Positions 48,252 through 60,360 of a stretch of DNA of 64,000 nucleotides are shown one piece after another (position 1 is the first letter of the stretch; each line of letters begins with the position of its first letter). The position numbers and the translations under genes were made by a program. The notes below the pieces were generated by a model. That model did not search any database and had not been told where the DNA came from. It saw nothing but the letters and a program-made list of their open reading frames with translations. The stretch is from Bilabrum cf. latius (taxonomy: Eukaryota > Bigyra: Bicosoecida > Bigyra > Bicosoecida): NCBI GenBank assembly GCA_965178125.1, contig OZ237764.1:310001-374000 (forward strand). The letters run 5' to 3'.

Positions 48252-51200
48252 ATGGCTCGACCGGTCCCGAGATGCGCCCGGTATCAATGCATCGAATCGA
48301 GCAAGGCAGACTCCACTGCCAGTGCAGGTCAAGTGGATGGATCCCCGTCCGACCAGGCGCTAGATACGTGTCCATCGGCGTACACAGCTTTATCACCGAA
48401 CGGCCAACTAAACGCACGTTCACTGTCTAGATCGAATTCAAAGACTGCATGCACAGCTCTAAATGGCATGCAGCAGCAGCTGCAAGCATAGCTCAACCAG
48501 TGGTTGGCCTCACCAAGGGTGCACCGCACGGTAGCGAAAGGACCAGTTGATCTCCAGGCGGCACATAGTCGGGCAACGATGAATTATCAGTCTGATCTGG
48601 AGCAACAGATCATACATAGACTGTATGCATACCCGGGGGCTGCCATTTTGCTCAGAGAATGCGTGATTACGGGTGTGTGTGGCCCGTGCTCCGCGAGGGC
48701 AATTGGCATCGCGCACCCGTCGGCGCTTGTTTTGCAAGACAGTGAAATCAGAGCAATCATCTAGAATCTGGTCCAACTACCATCCTATTCCATGGATCGA
48801 GACAAAGGGAAAACATGTCCTGTGTGCGCCGGCATGTCACAGCGGACTGGAGTGCTAGATGCGAAAGGCAAGCTTTACTATGCTCAAAACTCAGGGAGGT
48901 TCACTGACCACAAGACAACAAATGAGAGATCGGAGGTGAATCGTTCTATGATGCGCCAAGTCCGAAATGAGCAGGAAACTGTCGAAGCAGGCGGGCGCTT
49001 GCACGTCGCTGCCCGCTCGTTCGGACTGTCCAATGGCGACACAATCGAAGGAGAGGAAGCCTCATCTATGCGAGCCCAGAGCCTGCACGATGCTACCGTT
49101 CCACTGCTGCAGGGTCGCCGCCACAAGACGAATGAGGTCACGGTCTCTCTCGCGCTCCCGCCTGCAGTGGCCCTCCGTGACGCCTACTTCATTCAGAGGA
49201 TGCGGGTCCTTTTCGCGGCTGCAGCACAATCGATGCCGGAATCTTTGCACCGGGCCGGCCAATCATCTTCCAGTGCAGCACTTGCCGAGCCCCCGGCTAA
49301 GAAATCAAGGGTTGGTGAGCAGCCAACAGCTAGCACCACAGCCGTCCATCAGACCGCCGCACTCGGTCTACCATGGGGCATCGCGGACCTCAAGTCGGAC
49401 CTCAAGCGCGGCCTCCAGCTGCACCTGGAATCCGCTGGATACAAGGTGCAGCACGACGCCGAAATTGACGTATCGACAGTCATGCTGGCGAGCGACGTCG
49501 ACGACAGCGCCGCTGCCCTGGCCGTGCCAATCCTAACTAGGCACAGGGGGGTTGACACGCTGGACGCGGTGCAGCGGCTGGGCAAGCGATTCAAGCAGGC
49601 GGGGAACAAGAGATAGAGGGGAATCGATGCCCTGAAGGCTGCATCCGGTGCTGAAGATGCCGTGACGAGTGCGACTTCAGAGGCCCCGCAGGTCCCGATG
49701 CAGGGTGCGGGAGCGTCGACGTCCGAGGTTGGGGTGAAATCCAGCGGCAGCCCGGCTGCCAGCGCCTCTGCAGCGACTGCCGGCGGTGCAAGCTTGACCT
49801 CCAGCTGTAGCTCCAGCCCCGGCTCTGGTTCTGGCTTAAGCAGCAGCTCCAGCATTCCCTCTGCATCGTCTGCTGGCCTCGTGGACCCTGAAGTGGCCCT
49901 CATGTGCGCCCACCTCGTACCCGCTCAGCTGGCCCCCTCTCTTCTGCGGAAGGGCCTGGGTGCCAGTGACCTCTGTGGCGGGGGTGTGCTCCCAGCGGGT
50001 GGCGCGGCCTAGCTGGCAATGATGGCGAGGATGAGCCAGGCACGGCTGGAGAAGGTTCTCTATGGGATCGCGTGGGCCGGTGAAGCCGGCGGGGAGCAGC
50101 TGGCAGACGAGGCGACCGCTGCCTGGAAATCTCTGGAGGAATCGGGGTTCTGCGAGCGGCTTAGGGGTGGTGCGTTGGATGGCTCAGGCCCCACCGCTGG
50201 CTCGGGTCAAGCCTCCAGCCGGGCAGCTCCTTCGAGTTCACCAGAGAATCCCAAAGTGGCCGGGCACCCGCTGCCTCCCATGGATGACCTGCGGGAGCAA
50301 TACGGGCGCGGGCTGCTGCCCTCCCCAGCGCACGGAGGCATGCCCTGGCCCCTTCCGTAGCCGTTTCTCCCTGTTGCTTTCAGGGTAAACGTGTCGCACG
50401 CGCCCGTCTTCATTCGCGGGAGGTACCTGAAGCTGGCCAGGGGCATCAGCCAGTCGCCGTGGACGCTGCCTGCGGGCGAGACGGCAGGCAATATGGCCGA
50501 AGGAGCGCAGGCAGGTACCGGCGGTGCAGATGAAGACGATGAGGAGGATGAGGAGGAGGATGAGGAGGAGGAGGATGCAAGCAGCAAGAGTGGCGGCGGG
50601 GCATCGACCAAGAGTCGCACCGGCCGAAGCATCCGCAACGTGGAAACTGACGTGTGCAGTCCCTTGAAGAGGATGTTCGGGAGCCCCGCCGCGAAATTGA
50701 TCGGGTCTGGGCGGGAGGACCGAGACGTCAGGATGCTGGGCAGGGGACGGCCGTTCGTGGTGGAAATTTTGGACCCGTAGGACACGCTTGTGGGCGAGGA
50801 CGGCTTGAGGCAGGCTCAGATCGAGATCAATTTCGCGGGGGATCAAGCGGGCCTGCAGAGGGCCCTGGCAGCCGAGCGAGCTAGAATCCATACGTCTGCA
50901 AGTGGAGGCAGCAGCGCAGAAGGCGAGCAGTAGGTCTCGTCCGCTGATGAATCAACACTATCAACCTCGCGTAGTATCGCAGCGCAGCAGGGGGCAGGGG
51001 CGGCAACAGCAACAGCAACCGGCCCGCAGCAGGAGTCTACCATGGCGGCGTATCTCGCCTCCGGATCCGTTGAGTTCGATGAAAGCCAAGGAACAAGTGA
51101 TGTGCAGGTGCGCGGGCTGGAGTTCGGCAACAGGTCCGACGTACTTGGGATGCAGCAAGGTGCATCGGTCAAGCGCAAGCACTATTGCGCCCTCTGCTGG

Positions 51201-51701
51201 TGCAAGGCATCCCTGACACAGGCAGTGCTTGACGATAGGCTAGGGTCGCAGAAGGACCTGCTCGTGCATCAGCTGACCCCCGTGCGCGTGCTGCATCGCC
51301 GCACGGCCATGACGAGGAAGAAGATGATCCACTCGATGAGCGCCGAGCTCGTGAATGAGCACTGGTTCGTGCTGCGGCTAGAGACGAGCGCGGGGACGTA
51401 CGTGAAGGAATTCGTGCACGGTGACATGGGACGGACTGCCCCCAACGTGGGGGACCTGCTTGGAGGCAGCTGCGACATTTTGCAGCTGGATGTGACTGGT
51501 ATCGTGGAGCCGCCACCGGGGACCATGCTGCCGGCTGCACTCCGGGGGTCGGGTTAGGGGTCAGCTAGAAACGATGGGAAGAACCGTGGGGGCGGTGGAG
51601 ATAGGAGAGGTGGTAAGGGTCGTGGACGTGGTAGGGGGCGGGGCAGGGGCAGGGGCAGGGGCAGAGGTAGGGGCAGGGGCAGGGGCGGAGGGAGACGTTA
51701 A
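48252..51701 (+). CDS. PUS10: PUS10 tRNA pseudouridine synthase with RG-rich tail
   Basis: 1,149 residues from ATG 48252, ending in TAA (51699-51701), the only TAA stop in the window. There are eight UAG codons, including 48489, 48762, 49614, 50778 and 51555. ATG 48579 is an alternative start nearer the conserved region. The N-terminal zinc site has two Cys pairs (GVCGPC; KTCPVC), followed by a THUMP-like region (TVSLALPPAVALRDAYF; PVFIRGRYLKLARGISQSPW). The catalytic core has REDRDVRMLGRGRPF with the catalytic-type Asp at about 825, VRVLHRRTAMTRKK, then GTYVKEFVHGDMGRT. PUS10 makes pseudouridine 54/55 in tRNA. The protein is about twice the usual length because of Ser/Gly/Glu-rich inserts. 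After the UAG at 51555 it ends in an Arg-Gly-rich tail encoded by a GGGGCA repeat, unusual for PUS10. Confidence 0.85.
51640..51687 (+). repeat. GGGGCA hexamer repeat coding an Arg-Gly tail
   Basis: About eight near-perfect hexamers read as Gly-Arg dipeptides in the PUS10 frame, after the UAG at 51555 and before the TAA stop. With the standard code this would be untranslated. Confidence 0.85.
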
Positions 51702-51929
51702 TGCATGGACCCAGTGGGGCGAGATTCTAAAAACGCGTGTTTTCGGTGTGTTCACCTGCTCAGCATACTCGTTGATTCGCCAAATTCTACTGCACAAGGC
51801 AAGACGCTGCGGCTTGGTTTGGTCACTTCTGCTTTGTTCCGGTTTGAAGGCGCGGATCGGATTCAACAAGAACGCAACTTTCCTCAGCCTTATAGCGACA
51901 CAATACATAGGTACTCAAAATAATTCGAG

Positions 51930-54900
51930 ATGCGAAAATTCTCAATAGATGATATACTCAAGCATTTCGAGGCTGGAACTGGCCAGGACGTGCTCAGTCT
52001 GGCAATTCGTCAGCTACGATCGGATGCGAGGAAGCCTGCAGTTGAGCAGCGTGGGATCATCGGGTAGCCCGGTGGGGTTATTTGTGTGCAGTCTACCGAG
52101 GATGGGTACACGGTACTGCATTCCATTGCGTTCGTCGATGCACTGGTGGCGGCCAGGCAGGTGTTCCATTGGGTTGATGCAAACCTTGACGACGCGAGCA
52201 AAGGAGCGGTATTGGACAGCACCTGGTAAGCAAGCTTGAGTGTTTGCTGCGCTTTGCGTGCATTGCTATTGAAAGCTCCCGATTGTAGGAGGGATGTGAA
52301 TCTGCGAGTGGTGATGCCATCTCTTACCTGCTTGCACACACGTCGAGAAAAGTGGTTCCCGGGCCCGTGGCTACAATTCTGCGGTTGCACCGGGCTGATG
52401 CACCGCCCATGACCAGAACTGCGACGCAATGATTCGATGAATCTAAATGTTACTATTTCGCGACTGGCCTCAATAATTTCCGCAGCTCCAAGGGCGAGAC
52501 CCCGCTCGTGATCGCCGCCACGCGAGGCAACGAGCAGATGGTCAGGTTGCTGCTTGCTGCAGGGGCTAATCCCAGGGGTGCACCCGCTGGCCGTCCGAGC
52601 GCTGCCCGCGTTGCCATGAGCAGGAATCACCACGCGGTCGCTCGCATCTTGCTGAACCTGGGCCCGGAGGACGAGCTGCCCATGTGCCCCGTGTGCTTCG
52701 ATGTCGCCGATGAGACCCTGGTCCGCTGTGGGCACAGGCTGTGCGTCAAGTGCGCGCAGACATGCGTCGAGACGTGGTTGCAGTCCAAGGACGAGACCCC
52801 GCTGCGCTGTCCTCACCACGGCTGCGACACCGCTTTCACCGATGCTGAGCTGGACCTGTTCTGCCACCACCCAGTGCTGCAAAGGGAGCTGGACGACAAG
52901 AGGCTGAGGGTTGCCCTCAGGAGCATGCCCGATTACGTGAACTGCCCCCACTGCGATGCCGGTGGAATCTACCCGAGTAGCCTCGAGGCCGGGCTGGCCC
53001 AGCCCTCGGCCGCTGGGGCTGCCACTGGCGGTGCGGCTGCCCTCGAGGCGTCCGCTTCCAAGGACTCCTCCGCCAGAGCAGAGGGTGTGGGCTCCGGCCC
53101 CATGCTTGAGAGCAAGGGGGCGGTGGCGGTGACCAAAGGGACTGATGCAGCCAGAGCCACTGCTGCAGGTGCTGAGGCTGAGGCTGCGGTGCCCAGTGCC
53201 TCTCCTGAGTCGGTGTGCCTGGACTTGTATTGCCCCCGTGGTCACCACTTCTGCAGGGGATGCAAGATGGGGGCGCACCCAGGACTGTCGTGTGACGAGT
53301 ATAAGGCCACAGCGGTGTGCAAGGACGAGCTGGCCAAGATGAACGGGGCCAAGCCGTGCCCTGGGTGCGGCTCGTTCACTTACAGGTCCGGCGGGTGCAG
53401 TCACATGACCTGCCGGAGGTGCCGGAAGGAGTGGTGCTTTCTCTGCGGAGGGGACTATATTGGACACTACGTGATGAGTGGCGACAAGTGCGCCTGTGCT
53501 AGCATCAGGACGCGCAGGCGCAGGCAAGAGCTGGGCTCCGGTGACGCTTCTGCTCGTGGTCTCGCGGCTGCCTGGGCTGGCCTGGCCTCAGGTGGCACTC
53601 CCGCAACACCGGCGCCGGGTGCCGCAGCATCAGGCGCGGGCACTGGTGAAGCAGCTGCGCCGGAACCCTAGCCTCGAACAGAGCGTGAGCCCATTCGAAC
53701 GAGCCCCGTCGTGACGGTCGAGGTTCCATCTAGTGCTGGCGCAATTCCCACGGCTGCCTACACCCTGGACACACCCACCGCAGCAATGGGGTCGGCTCCA
53801 ATGCCCGAGGCAACGCACATTGCAACCGGTGACAGGGTACTCCGTCGAGATATGAGGGGTTTGCATAGCGCGTACCGTGCCCGGTAGCCGTCTGGTGCTG
53901 CCGCGAGCACCCGTTCGACTGGCACGATGGGGCCTACTCCGTCCTCTCCATCGAGTGGTGCACCTCCTACCTCTATGGCAAGGGCAGAGCCGCCCACAGA
54001 CGTCGATGCAGCCCTGGCATCCATGCACAGGGATCGTGATCGTGCGGCTCTCAGGGCTCGAGGGGATCGACGCAGCTCTGCCCGGGGAACCAGGCACCTT
54101 GCCCAGCAGCAGTACAGCGACTACCTGGCGAGCTCCTCGAGATCTTGGCAGGATGCTTTGTCGCCCCGTACCAGCCCCGGGATCACCATCGAGCGTAGTC
54201 GCCGTTCTCGTGATACCCCTGCTGGACGTACACCTCCTCGAGGGGTGGCAGCCGGTGTGCACCCGCGAGTTGCAGCCCGGGAGTACCCCAAGGATGCGGT
54301 TGACTCTCGGCCGCGCGGTGGTCGTGATTTCTCTCGCGCCGAGCCGAGTCCACGGTTGCCAGGCCACAGGCGAGAGGTGCGCGCAACACACCGGCGTCAC
54401 CCTGAGCTAAGCGCTGCGGATCGACGGGCGGCACTTGGCACAAGAATGCAACTGCGAAGGTCGGTCGATGCTGCAACCAGAACGCCAACTGGAAGCAGCC
54501 GCGAGCGCGAGAGCAGCCGCAGGCATGCTGGCCGCGACGAGGCAGAACGCTCGCGCCATGGGGTGCTGGGTAGAAGGCCCGCAGCACGCCGAGCAGCGCA
54601 AGTTTCCTCTGCTACAGAGCCCGCCCCGCGTCCCGAAGGCCTCCACAGGCGTCGAGCAGAGTGTGGGAGTGGGTCTAGGCACTGGACCATGATACGGGAG
54701 AGGGTGCGACGGGGCGGGGCAGTCGAGGCAGGTGTAGGGGCTAGCACCACCGGTGCCAGAGCCGCTGGAGGGAGAGGCTCACGGGATGCGCGTCAGCAGG
54801 CTAGGACAAGTACCGGCGCTTCTACCCGATCTGACAGATCCCGAGCTGCTCCAGCAGCCGCCGAGGAGAGAACGTTTTGGCAGCGACCCGTCCGTCGCGA

Positions 54901-55102
54901 CCGTAGAGTCGTGCAGGCGAGGCCTAGGAAGGCAGGTAGCGTGCGCGGCAGTCGTCGGATCCTTGAAGAGGCCATGGAAGAGGTTGATCGGGAGGCTTGG
55001 GTACTAAGGCACAGGGAGGACAGCGTCAGCCATACACGCGGTTACTCGCGAGCAGCGCAGCCGGGACCACGGGCAGCAGAGGTGAGGGCCAGCCTCCACT
55101 GA
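51930..55102 (+). CDS. Ankyrin-RBR (RING-IBR-RING) E3 ubiquitin ligase
   Basis: join(51930..52225,52486..55102), 970 residues, ending in TGA, with UAG in exon 1 (GIIG-UAG-PGGV), at 53669 and at 53885. Ankyrin repeats occupy about 55-160: DGYTVLHSIAF in exon 1, and SKGETPLVIAATRGNEQMV completed by splicing. RING1 starts at about Cys166 (CPVCFDVADETLVRCGH). The IBR is split by an Ala/Ser insert (CPHCDAG, then CPRGHHFCRGC). The Rcat/RING2 domain is CPGCGSFTYRSGGCSHMTC, with the catalytic-type Cys at about 403. RBR ligases pass ubiquitin through that Cys. The remaining ~500 residues are Arg/Ser/Ala-rich and look disordered. The ankyrin-RBR combination is uncommon compared with ariadne or parkin architectures. 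Confidence 0.85.
52226..52485 (+). other. Spliceosomal intron in the RBR gene
   Basis: 260 bp. The donor is CACCTG|GTAAGCAA and the acceptor ATTTCCGCAG|CTCC. It splits a codon, and splicing brings the second ankyrin repeat into phase with the first exon. Confidence 0.85.
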
Positions 55103-55248
55103 TCCGCCTGGCAGAGGAGTAGACTATCGCAGTCCTTTGATGAACAGAGTCACATTCGATGGAAGTTGTATGGCGTCCTACCTTGGCCTACAGGCCGATA
55201 ACACACCCGGGTATACTCAAACACAATCCGGGGTGCTTGATGGATTTC

Positions 55249-58200
55249 TCAGGCACAAATCAAGTCAAATTCATAGCTGCCGCCACCAAGCTGCATGCCG
55301 GCCACGAGATCAGGCTTTCCCTGTGCTCCCAGATCACGCCCAAGCGAAGCGGCTAGTACAGCCGCGCGCGGCCCAAACAGAACATCCCACCGGCCGCATC
55401 GAACCGTCTGAACGCTGGCAAATGGCGCAACCATGGCTGAGCTGCACTGTCCTCCCTATCCGCTGGTCCGCTCCAATACACTGCAGGACTCCATGGAGCT
55501 GACCGGCGCGATCACGCGCGCCTTGGTGCCCAGAGGCACGGTGACCTGCACCCGTGTCACCGTCCCGGCTCCATCCTCGCTCTCCTGCGGCAGAGGCACA
55601 GACACGTTGGCCCGCACTATGCCCCTCGCCATCGTCCTCGAGCTGCTGACCCACTGCACGCCCACCAGGTCTGGCCTGGGTGCCACCACCACCTGCCCCC
55701 AGGGGTCCACGGCCGAGTCATCCACCGGCCGGATGCCGCCAATGCCCGTGTAGGCAAAGCTCACGGAGCCTCCGAACATGATGTGCGCCCAAGAACCGTC
55801 AGCATAGGACCCATTCTAGTACGATCCGAACCATCGCTCCCAGATGGTGCTTCCCCCCGTGGTGGCCATCCAGTAGTAGGAAGGCAGGGCCGTCCTGGTC
55901 AGCACCTGGGCCGCTTCCTCCTCGAAGCCCTCGGTCTGCAGCACGGTTGTGAGGACAGCTGCACCCACCACCCCGGTCTGCATCGCGTAGTCGGTATCGA
56001 CTACGCTTTGCTTCAGCACTGCGGCAGCACGCTGCTTCTCGGTCGGGTCCTGAAGGACACCGAGCCTTAGGCTGATCGACTGCGTGGTCTGCAACGGTGG
56101 CCTGAAATTCACCGCGTGAGGGGTCTTGGCGGGCAGATCAGGATCCCTGAACTGGCCTGTTGTCTGATTATAGAAAGCATCATGGTACGACAGCCGCAGC
56201 TGAGTTGCAAGCTTCCCGTACTTTGCCTCACTGGGTGCGTCATTCATGGCGTGAGCCGCGCGAGTCACGGCGTCCAGACCCATGCCGAGATAGTACGAGT
56301 TGAGGGGGTTGGAAATGTGGTTGCAGCCGAGATCGCTCGGCTCGTTCCACCCGCACCAGTCACCATTGTTGGTCCCCGGGTAATTCGTGTGCAACAGCCC
56401 GGTACTCTGGTTGGTGAACCCCAGCAGCAGGTCAACGTAGTCCTTCACGCCCTGGTAGTGCTCCTTGAGGATGCCCCTGTCGCCGTAGTGGCGCCAGGCG
56501 TAGTCGTATATCAGCGGATAGGCGCCGCCCCATGCCGTGTCAGAGTAGTACTTGCCCGACACACTCAGGAAGATGGAGGGCTCCATCTAGCCGATCGATC
56601 CGTAAAAGGCGGCGTGGGTCTGCGACTGCCGGATATCGGTGAGCCATTTCCTGTAGGGGGCCTGCATGTCGAAGGCAGCCGCCATGAAGAGGAGAGCCGC
56701 CCCGCTATCTCCCATCCAGCCCCGCTTCTCTCTCGTGGGACAGTCCGTGGGGATGGACATGAAGTTCAGCACGCCAGATGCACGGGTGGCGTTCACCACT
56801 CGGGTCAGGGCATACCCCGCACTCACGGCGCTCTGGTCCGATGCCGAGGCATCCTCAAGCTCGGGCCCCAGCTCCAGCTCGGAAGCGTTCTTCAGGTCTG
56901 TGTGGAAGGACAGGCACTTGAGCACGGGGTTGGACTGGGAGGGCGAGGGGCCCTGCCACCCCTCTACCCCGATGTACCGGTAGCCAGTGTACATGAAGCG
57001 GTTGGGCACCACGGGAGGGTCCAAGCCCGGGTCACCTGCGCACTCATACCGGGCCATCTGCTGCTCCCTGCCGCCATGCTTGCGGTCAGGCACCGTGGGT
57101 GTGGGCATCACGGTGCCATTGTCGTACAGCGTCTCAGCATAGATGGTCTTGACCACCGTGCCGGCCGTGCACCAATCGGACCCGCTGGCAGGACCACCAG
57201 TTCCCGCACCATCAGCATCTGCCTCGGCCCGCAGCACCAGCATGCAGTGTCCAGAGACCTCCCTCCCCGCGTCAAAGACCAGCTGGCCCTGGTCCCCTCT
57301 CCTCCCCAGAAACTCGGGGAAGAGAGTCTCCTGCACCCGGATGGGGGGCTCCTGCGTCACCGCCATGGCTCCAGTGGGCCCCGGCAGCTTGTCCGCCGCC
57401 CGCCACTGCGTCCCACCTGGGTTGAACCCCTTCTTTGTCCACCCCGGAGTGGCCCTCAAGCCGCTCCTGAACTCGCCCAGGTGCATGTCGTCCTCGATAA
57501 GGTCACCTGCCCCCAGCCGGGCGTCCTGTGCCCGTGAGATGGCCGTGCCGTTCGCCGATGGGTTCTGGGTCTGCCACTGGATGGCAAATCTGACCATCCT
57601 CGGCCCCTGTGGCATGGGCATAGGAGGGTTGTAGAAGTAATCGTTCCAGATGGCCCACCACCACCGGCCCATCTCGAATGCAAGCGTGACCCTGGAATCG
57701 CCCACCGGAGGGCTCCCCGCGCCATCGGTCCCTGCCAGCGCCTGCTAGAGCGCCTCTGTGCAGTCGATCACGTCGTACAAGGTCCTGTTCCTCCATTCCG
57801 TCACAGTTGCGTGCACCTCGTCTGGGGCAAGGGGCACGCCGCCCAGCCAGCCAGCGTAGGCGCCCAGACCTGAGACGAAACAGGACGCATGCTGCAGAGT
57901 TGCGCCTGCCGGTATGTTTAAATCAATGTCAAAGAGCAGCTGGGACGCGCTGCTTTCCGGCATGGAACGGTTGGTTACTGCGTTTCCCACCCACTCGGCA
58001 CCGTTCCAATCCTGCTCGGTCAGCAGTCCCGTTCGGAATTCCGGTCCGTCAGCGTACGGGCTGGGAGCATCTGAGCCGGCGGAATCGACCCAAATACGCG
58101 CCTACCACACGTATCGACTGCTAGAAAGGAGTGGTTCCCCGCGGTACTGGATCCAGCTCATCGGAGTCTAGGGATTCACCTGGAGCTTGCCTGAGTCCCA

Positions 58201-58443
58201 CGTCTGCAGGTCAGACGATTCACCCCAGGCACGAAGCGCGACGACTATCTGTATCGCGGTAATATTTGCACCCCAAAGAGCGGTCTGGGAAGGGGCGGGG
58301 CTTCCAACTGAGAATGACGGAGCGGAATCGACAGCAACGGGCTCGGCGGAGCCTTGGACCCTAAGATTGACAGGAGCAGGCGGCACCATGACGGCTGCTG
58401 CATAGCACATGCTAATCAGCATTGTTCCAGCTTGTGAGACCAT
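55249..58443 (-). CDS. GH78 alpha-L-rhamnosidase, secreted
   Basis: 1,064 residues from ATG 58443 to TGA 55249-55251, with six UAG codons. A hydrophobic N-terminus (GTMLISMCYAAAVMV) suggests secretion. The N-terminal beta domains show QTWDSGKLQVNP and PEFRTGLL; the accessory domain has TLYDVIDCTE. The (alpha/alpha)6 catalytic barrel carries DCPTREKRGWMGD with the acid residues of the family, then YSDTAWGGAYPLIY, GDWCGW and TIWERW. The C-terminal beta domain ends GGGSYEFDLICA, as in complete GH78 enzymes. The UAG at 58102-58104 (residue 114) reads YVW-UAG-ARIW, where relatives have Arg, Lys, Gln or Thr, so Gln fits and Leu does not. It should release L-rhamnose from pectin RG-I or other glycans. 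Confidence 0.88.
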
Positions 58444-58648
58444 TTACGTAAGGGCTTCTGATGGTGCAATTGGACAGCGAGAGCGTGTTTTGGTTGCGTG
58501 CATTTCCGAATGCGTATTGATGGGATCTTTGACAAGGTAGTTCGAGGAGCGAAACGTGCGCAAGCATAGATACTGAAGTGTTTTGATGCGTTCCTAATTA
58601 AGGTAGGTCCAAGACGAACCTGAGTCTGACCGAGCCACACTCACTGAA

Positions 58649-60064
58649 ATGCAGCGTAACGGCAACTACTTGCAGCCAATCGCTGGCCAGGTTTTGCGTT
58701 GCACTGGCACACTGCAAGGCAATGGGGGAAACAGACATACCTCTCCGATCGAACTGCGTCGTGCTGGGGGTGGAAGTCGCCTATAGCCGATCTCTCCCAG
58801 GCCAAGCAAGGGATCTGTGGATTCGGGGCGTAGCACGCCAACGCACATGCCTGGCTAGTTGGATAAGCACGAGTGGCGCCCGCCATCGCTGCCTACTACG
58901 ATACATCCATAGAATGGCGCTCATAGATCACCTGAATCACTTGTTCACCGGCCGAAGCGACAAGTTGGTATTTCAGCCATCCGGGCAGCTGCTGAAGCAG
59001 ACCTGGCTCAGCAGAGTTCTGCCGGCATAATGCGAGGACAACCCAGAAAAGGCCGGTCTGGAAAAGAACTTGCCCCCATCGATCGACCGGGCCCCGCTGC
59101 GGCTGGCCAAGGTGCTCATTCCTCCCTCGGGCCCAAGCCACCCCGAGGAGCAGCCCCCCATAATCCCCGAGCAGGTCTCAGGCCGGGGGCAGGGACCCGC
59201 GGGTTGACGCGATCCAGCAGCAACGGATCGGGAGGCGGCGAGGCCCATCGGCCCGGGGTGCCTGGTCTGGTCCCGCTGTCAGAGAGGGGGGCTCAACAGA
59301 GCCAGAGGCAGCTGGCAGAGGTGGGGAGGACACTCCTCAGGGCCGCGAGCGGGGGCAGTTCCGGTTTCGCCGAGGCGCGCTCGCCGATGCACAGCGCGCG
59401 GTCAGTAGGGTCCATGGCGGCAGCTGGAGGTAGTCAGGGCAGCGAGGGCCAGGGGGGCTCCCACGGGATGTCCATGGCACGTAACCTGGCTGATGCCAAC
59501 CACTCCCTTCAGGTGGAGGCGAGTGCCAGGGCACAGGCCAGCGGAGGGAGGACCGGGGTGAGGCTGGGAGACAGGGGCCGAGACTTTGGAGAAGTGTGGT
59601 CGGGCGGGGCGAGGGGACAGGATCCTATGGGTCCCATGGGTGGTGGTATGGCAGGGCGGGCGGCGAGTGTGCGGGCACAGGCCCTCGCTCAGCTAGAGGA
59701 CAGTGAGGACCAGCGCGGGCTGGGGAATAGTGGTCCAGGGAACAGTGGGGTGGGATACCGTCGATTTGGAGCTGGTACGGGGGAACAGTATCGACGCAAG
59801 GGGAGCTGGATTCAGGACCGAGCCCCAGTTGGCCGGGGACGAGCAGGGGCTGGGGCAGGAGCTGCACTTGGGCAAACGGGAGTGGGGTCATCAACGAGTA
59901 GTGGCATGACACTGGATCCGATCATTTCACCCATGAAGGCGAGTTAGGGCGGAGCTGTACCGCCGGGGATGGGGATTCCGCAGGCTACGTAGGGGCGTGG
60001 ACCTGGTGGTGGCAGCGGTGGCAGAACTGCCAGAGCTGGGGCAAGGCTTAAGCCACTGGGGTGA
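58649..60064 (+). CDS. Unknown basic, disordered Gly/Arg/Ser-rich protein
   Basis: 471 residues from ATG 58649 to TGA 60062-60064, with UAG at 58784, 58856, 58910, 59945 and 59987. The first 200 codons are open only if UAG is sense, and they read as ordinary protein (MQRNGNYLQPIAGQVLRC; RPKRQVGISAIRAAAEADL). The remainder is Gly, Arg, Ser and Gln-rich with few hydrophobic residues. A helical segment (SQRQLAEVGRTLLRAAS) and repeated GG/SG motifs are the only visible structure. I do not recognise a family; an RNA-binding or scaffold protein is possible but unsupported. It is divergent from the GH78 gene (205 bp apart) and convergent with the GH10 gene. Confidence 0.6.
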
Positions 60065-60360
60065 TCGCACATGATCCAGATAGATCTATAGACCAATGCA
60101 AATCAATGTTTAGGATTCAAGGATTGCTGCGCCGGTCACAGCCCAGACCGAACGTTGTCACTGGCAGAGATCCAGAGCTCCAGATAGATCATAAGATTAA
60201 ACCAAACTGGATGCAGCCACACCAGGCCTGAACTACACTAATGCTGTCATCATCCCGATCAGATCGTATCAGATCACCACCCGCACTTCAAGATTTCTTC
60301 CAAGCAGAACAACCGGGCATGCGCCTACCCTGTGATCATGAGCAGAGCAGACCCTATCGA

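Noticed and set aside
52010-53527. 505-residue minus-strand open frame
   Set aside because: It lies opposite the RBR gene, whose zinc-ligand pattern is clear. The antisense frame is a GC-rich shadow without domains.
56116-57537. 473-residue plus-strand open frame
   Set aside because: It is antisense to the GH78 catalytic barrel; composition is Gly/His/Val-rich with no recognisable motif.
58740-58801. Intron acceptor at CTCCCAG before 58801
   Set aside because: It lacks the CGCAG ending of the other introns, no GTRAG donor fits, and the frame is open without splicing.
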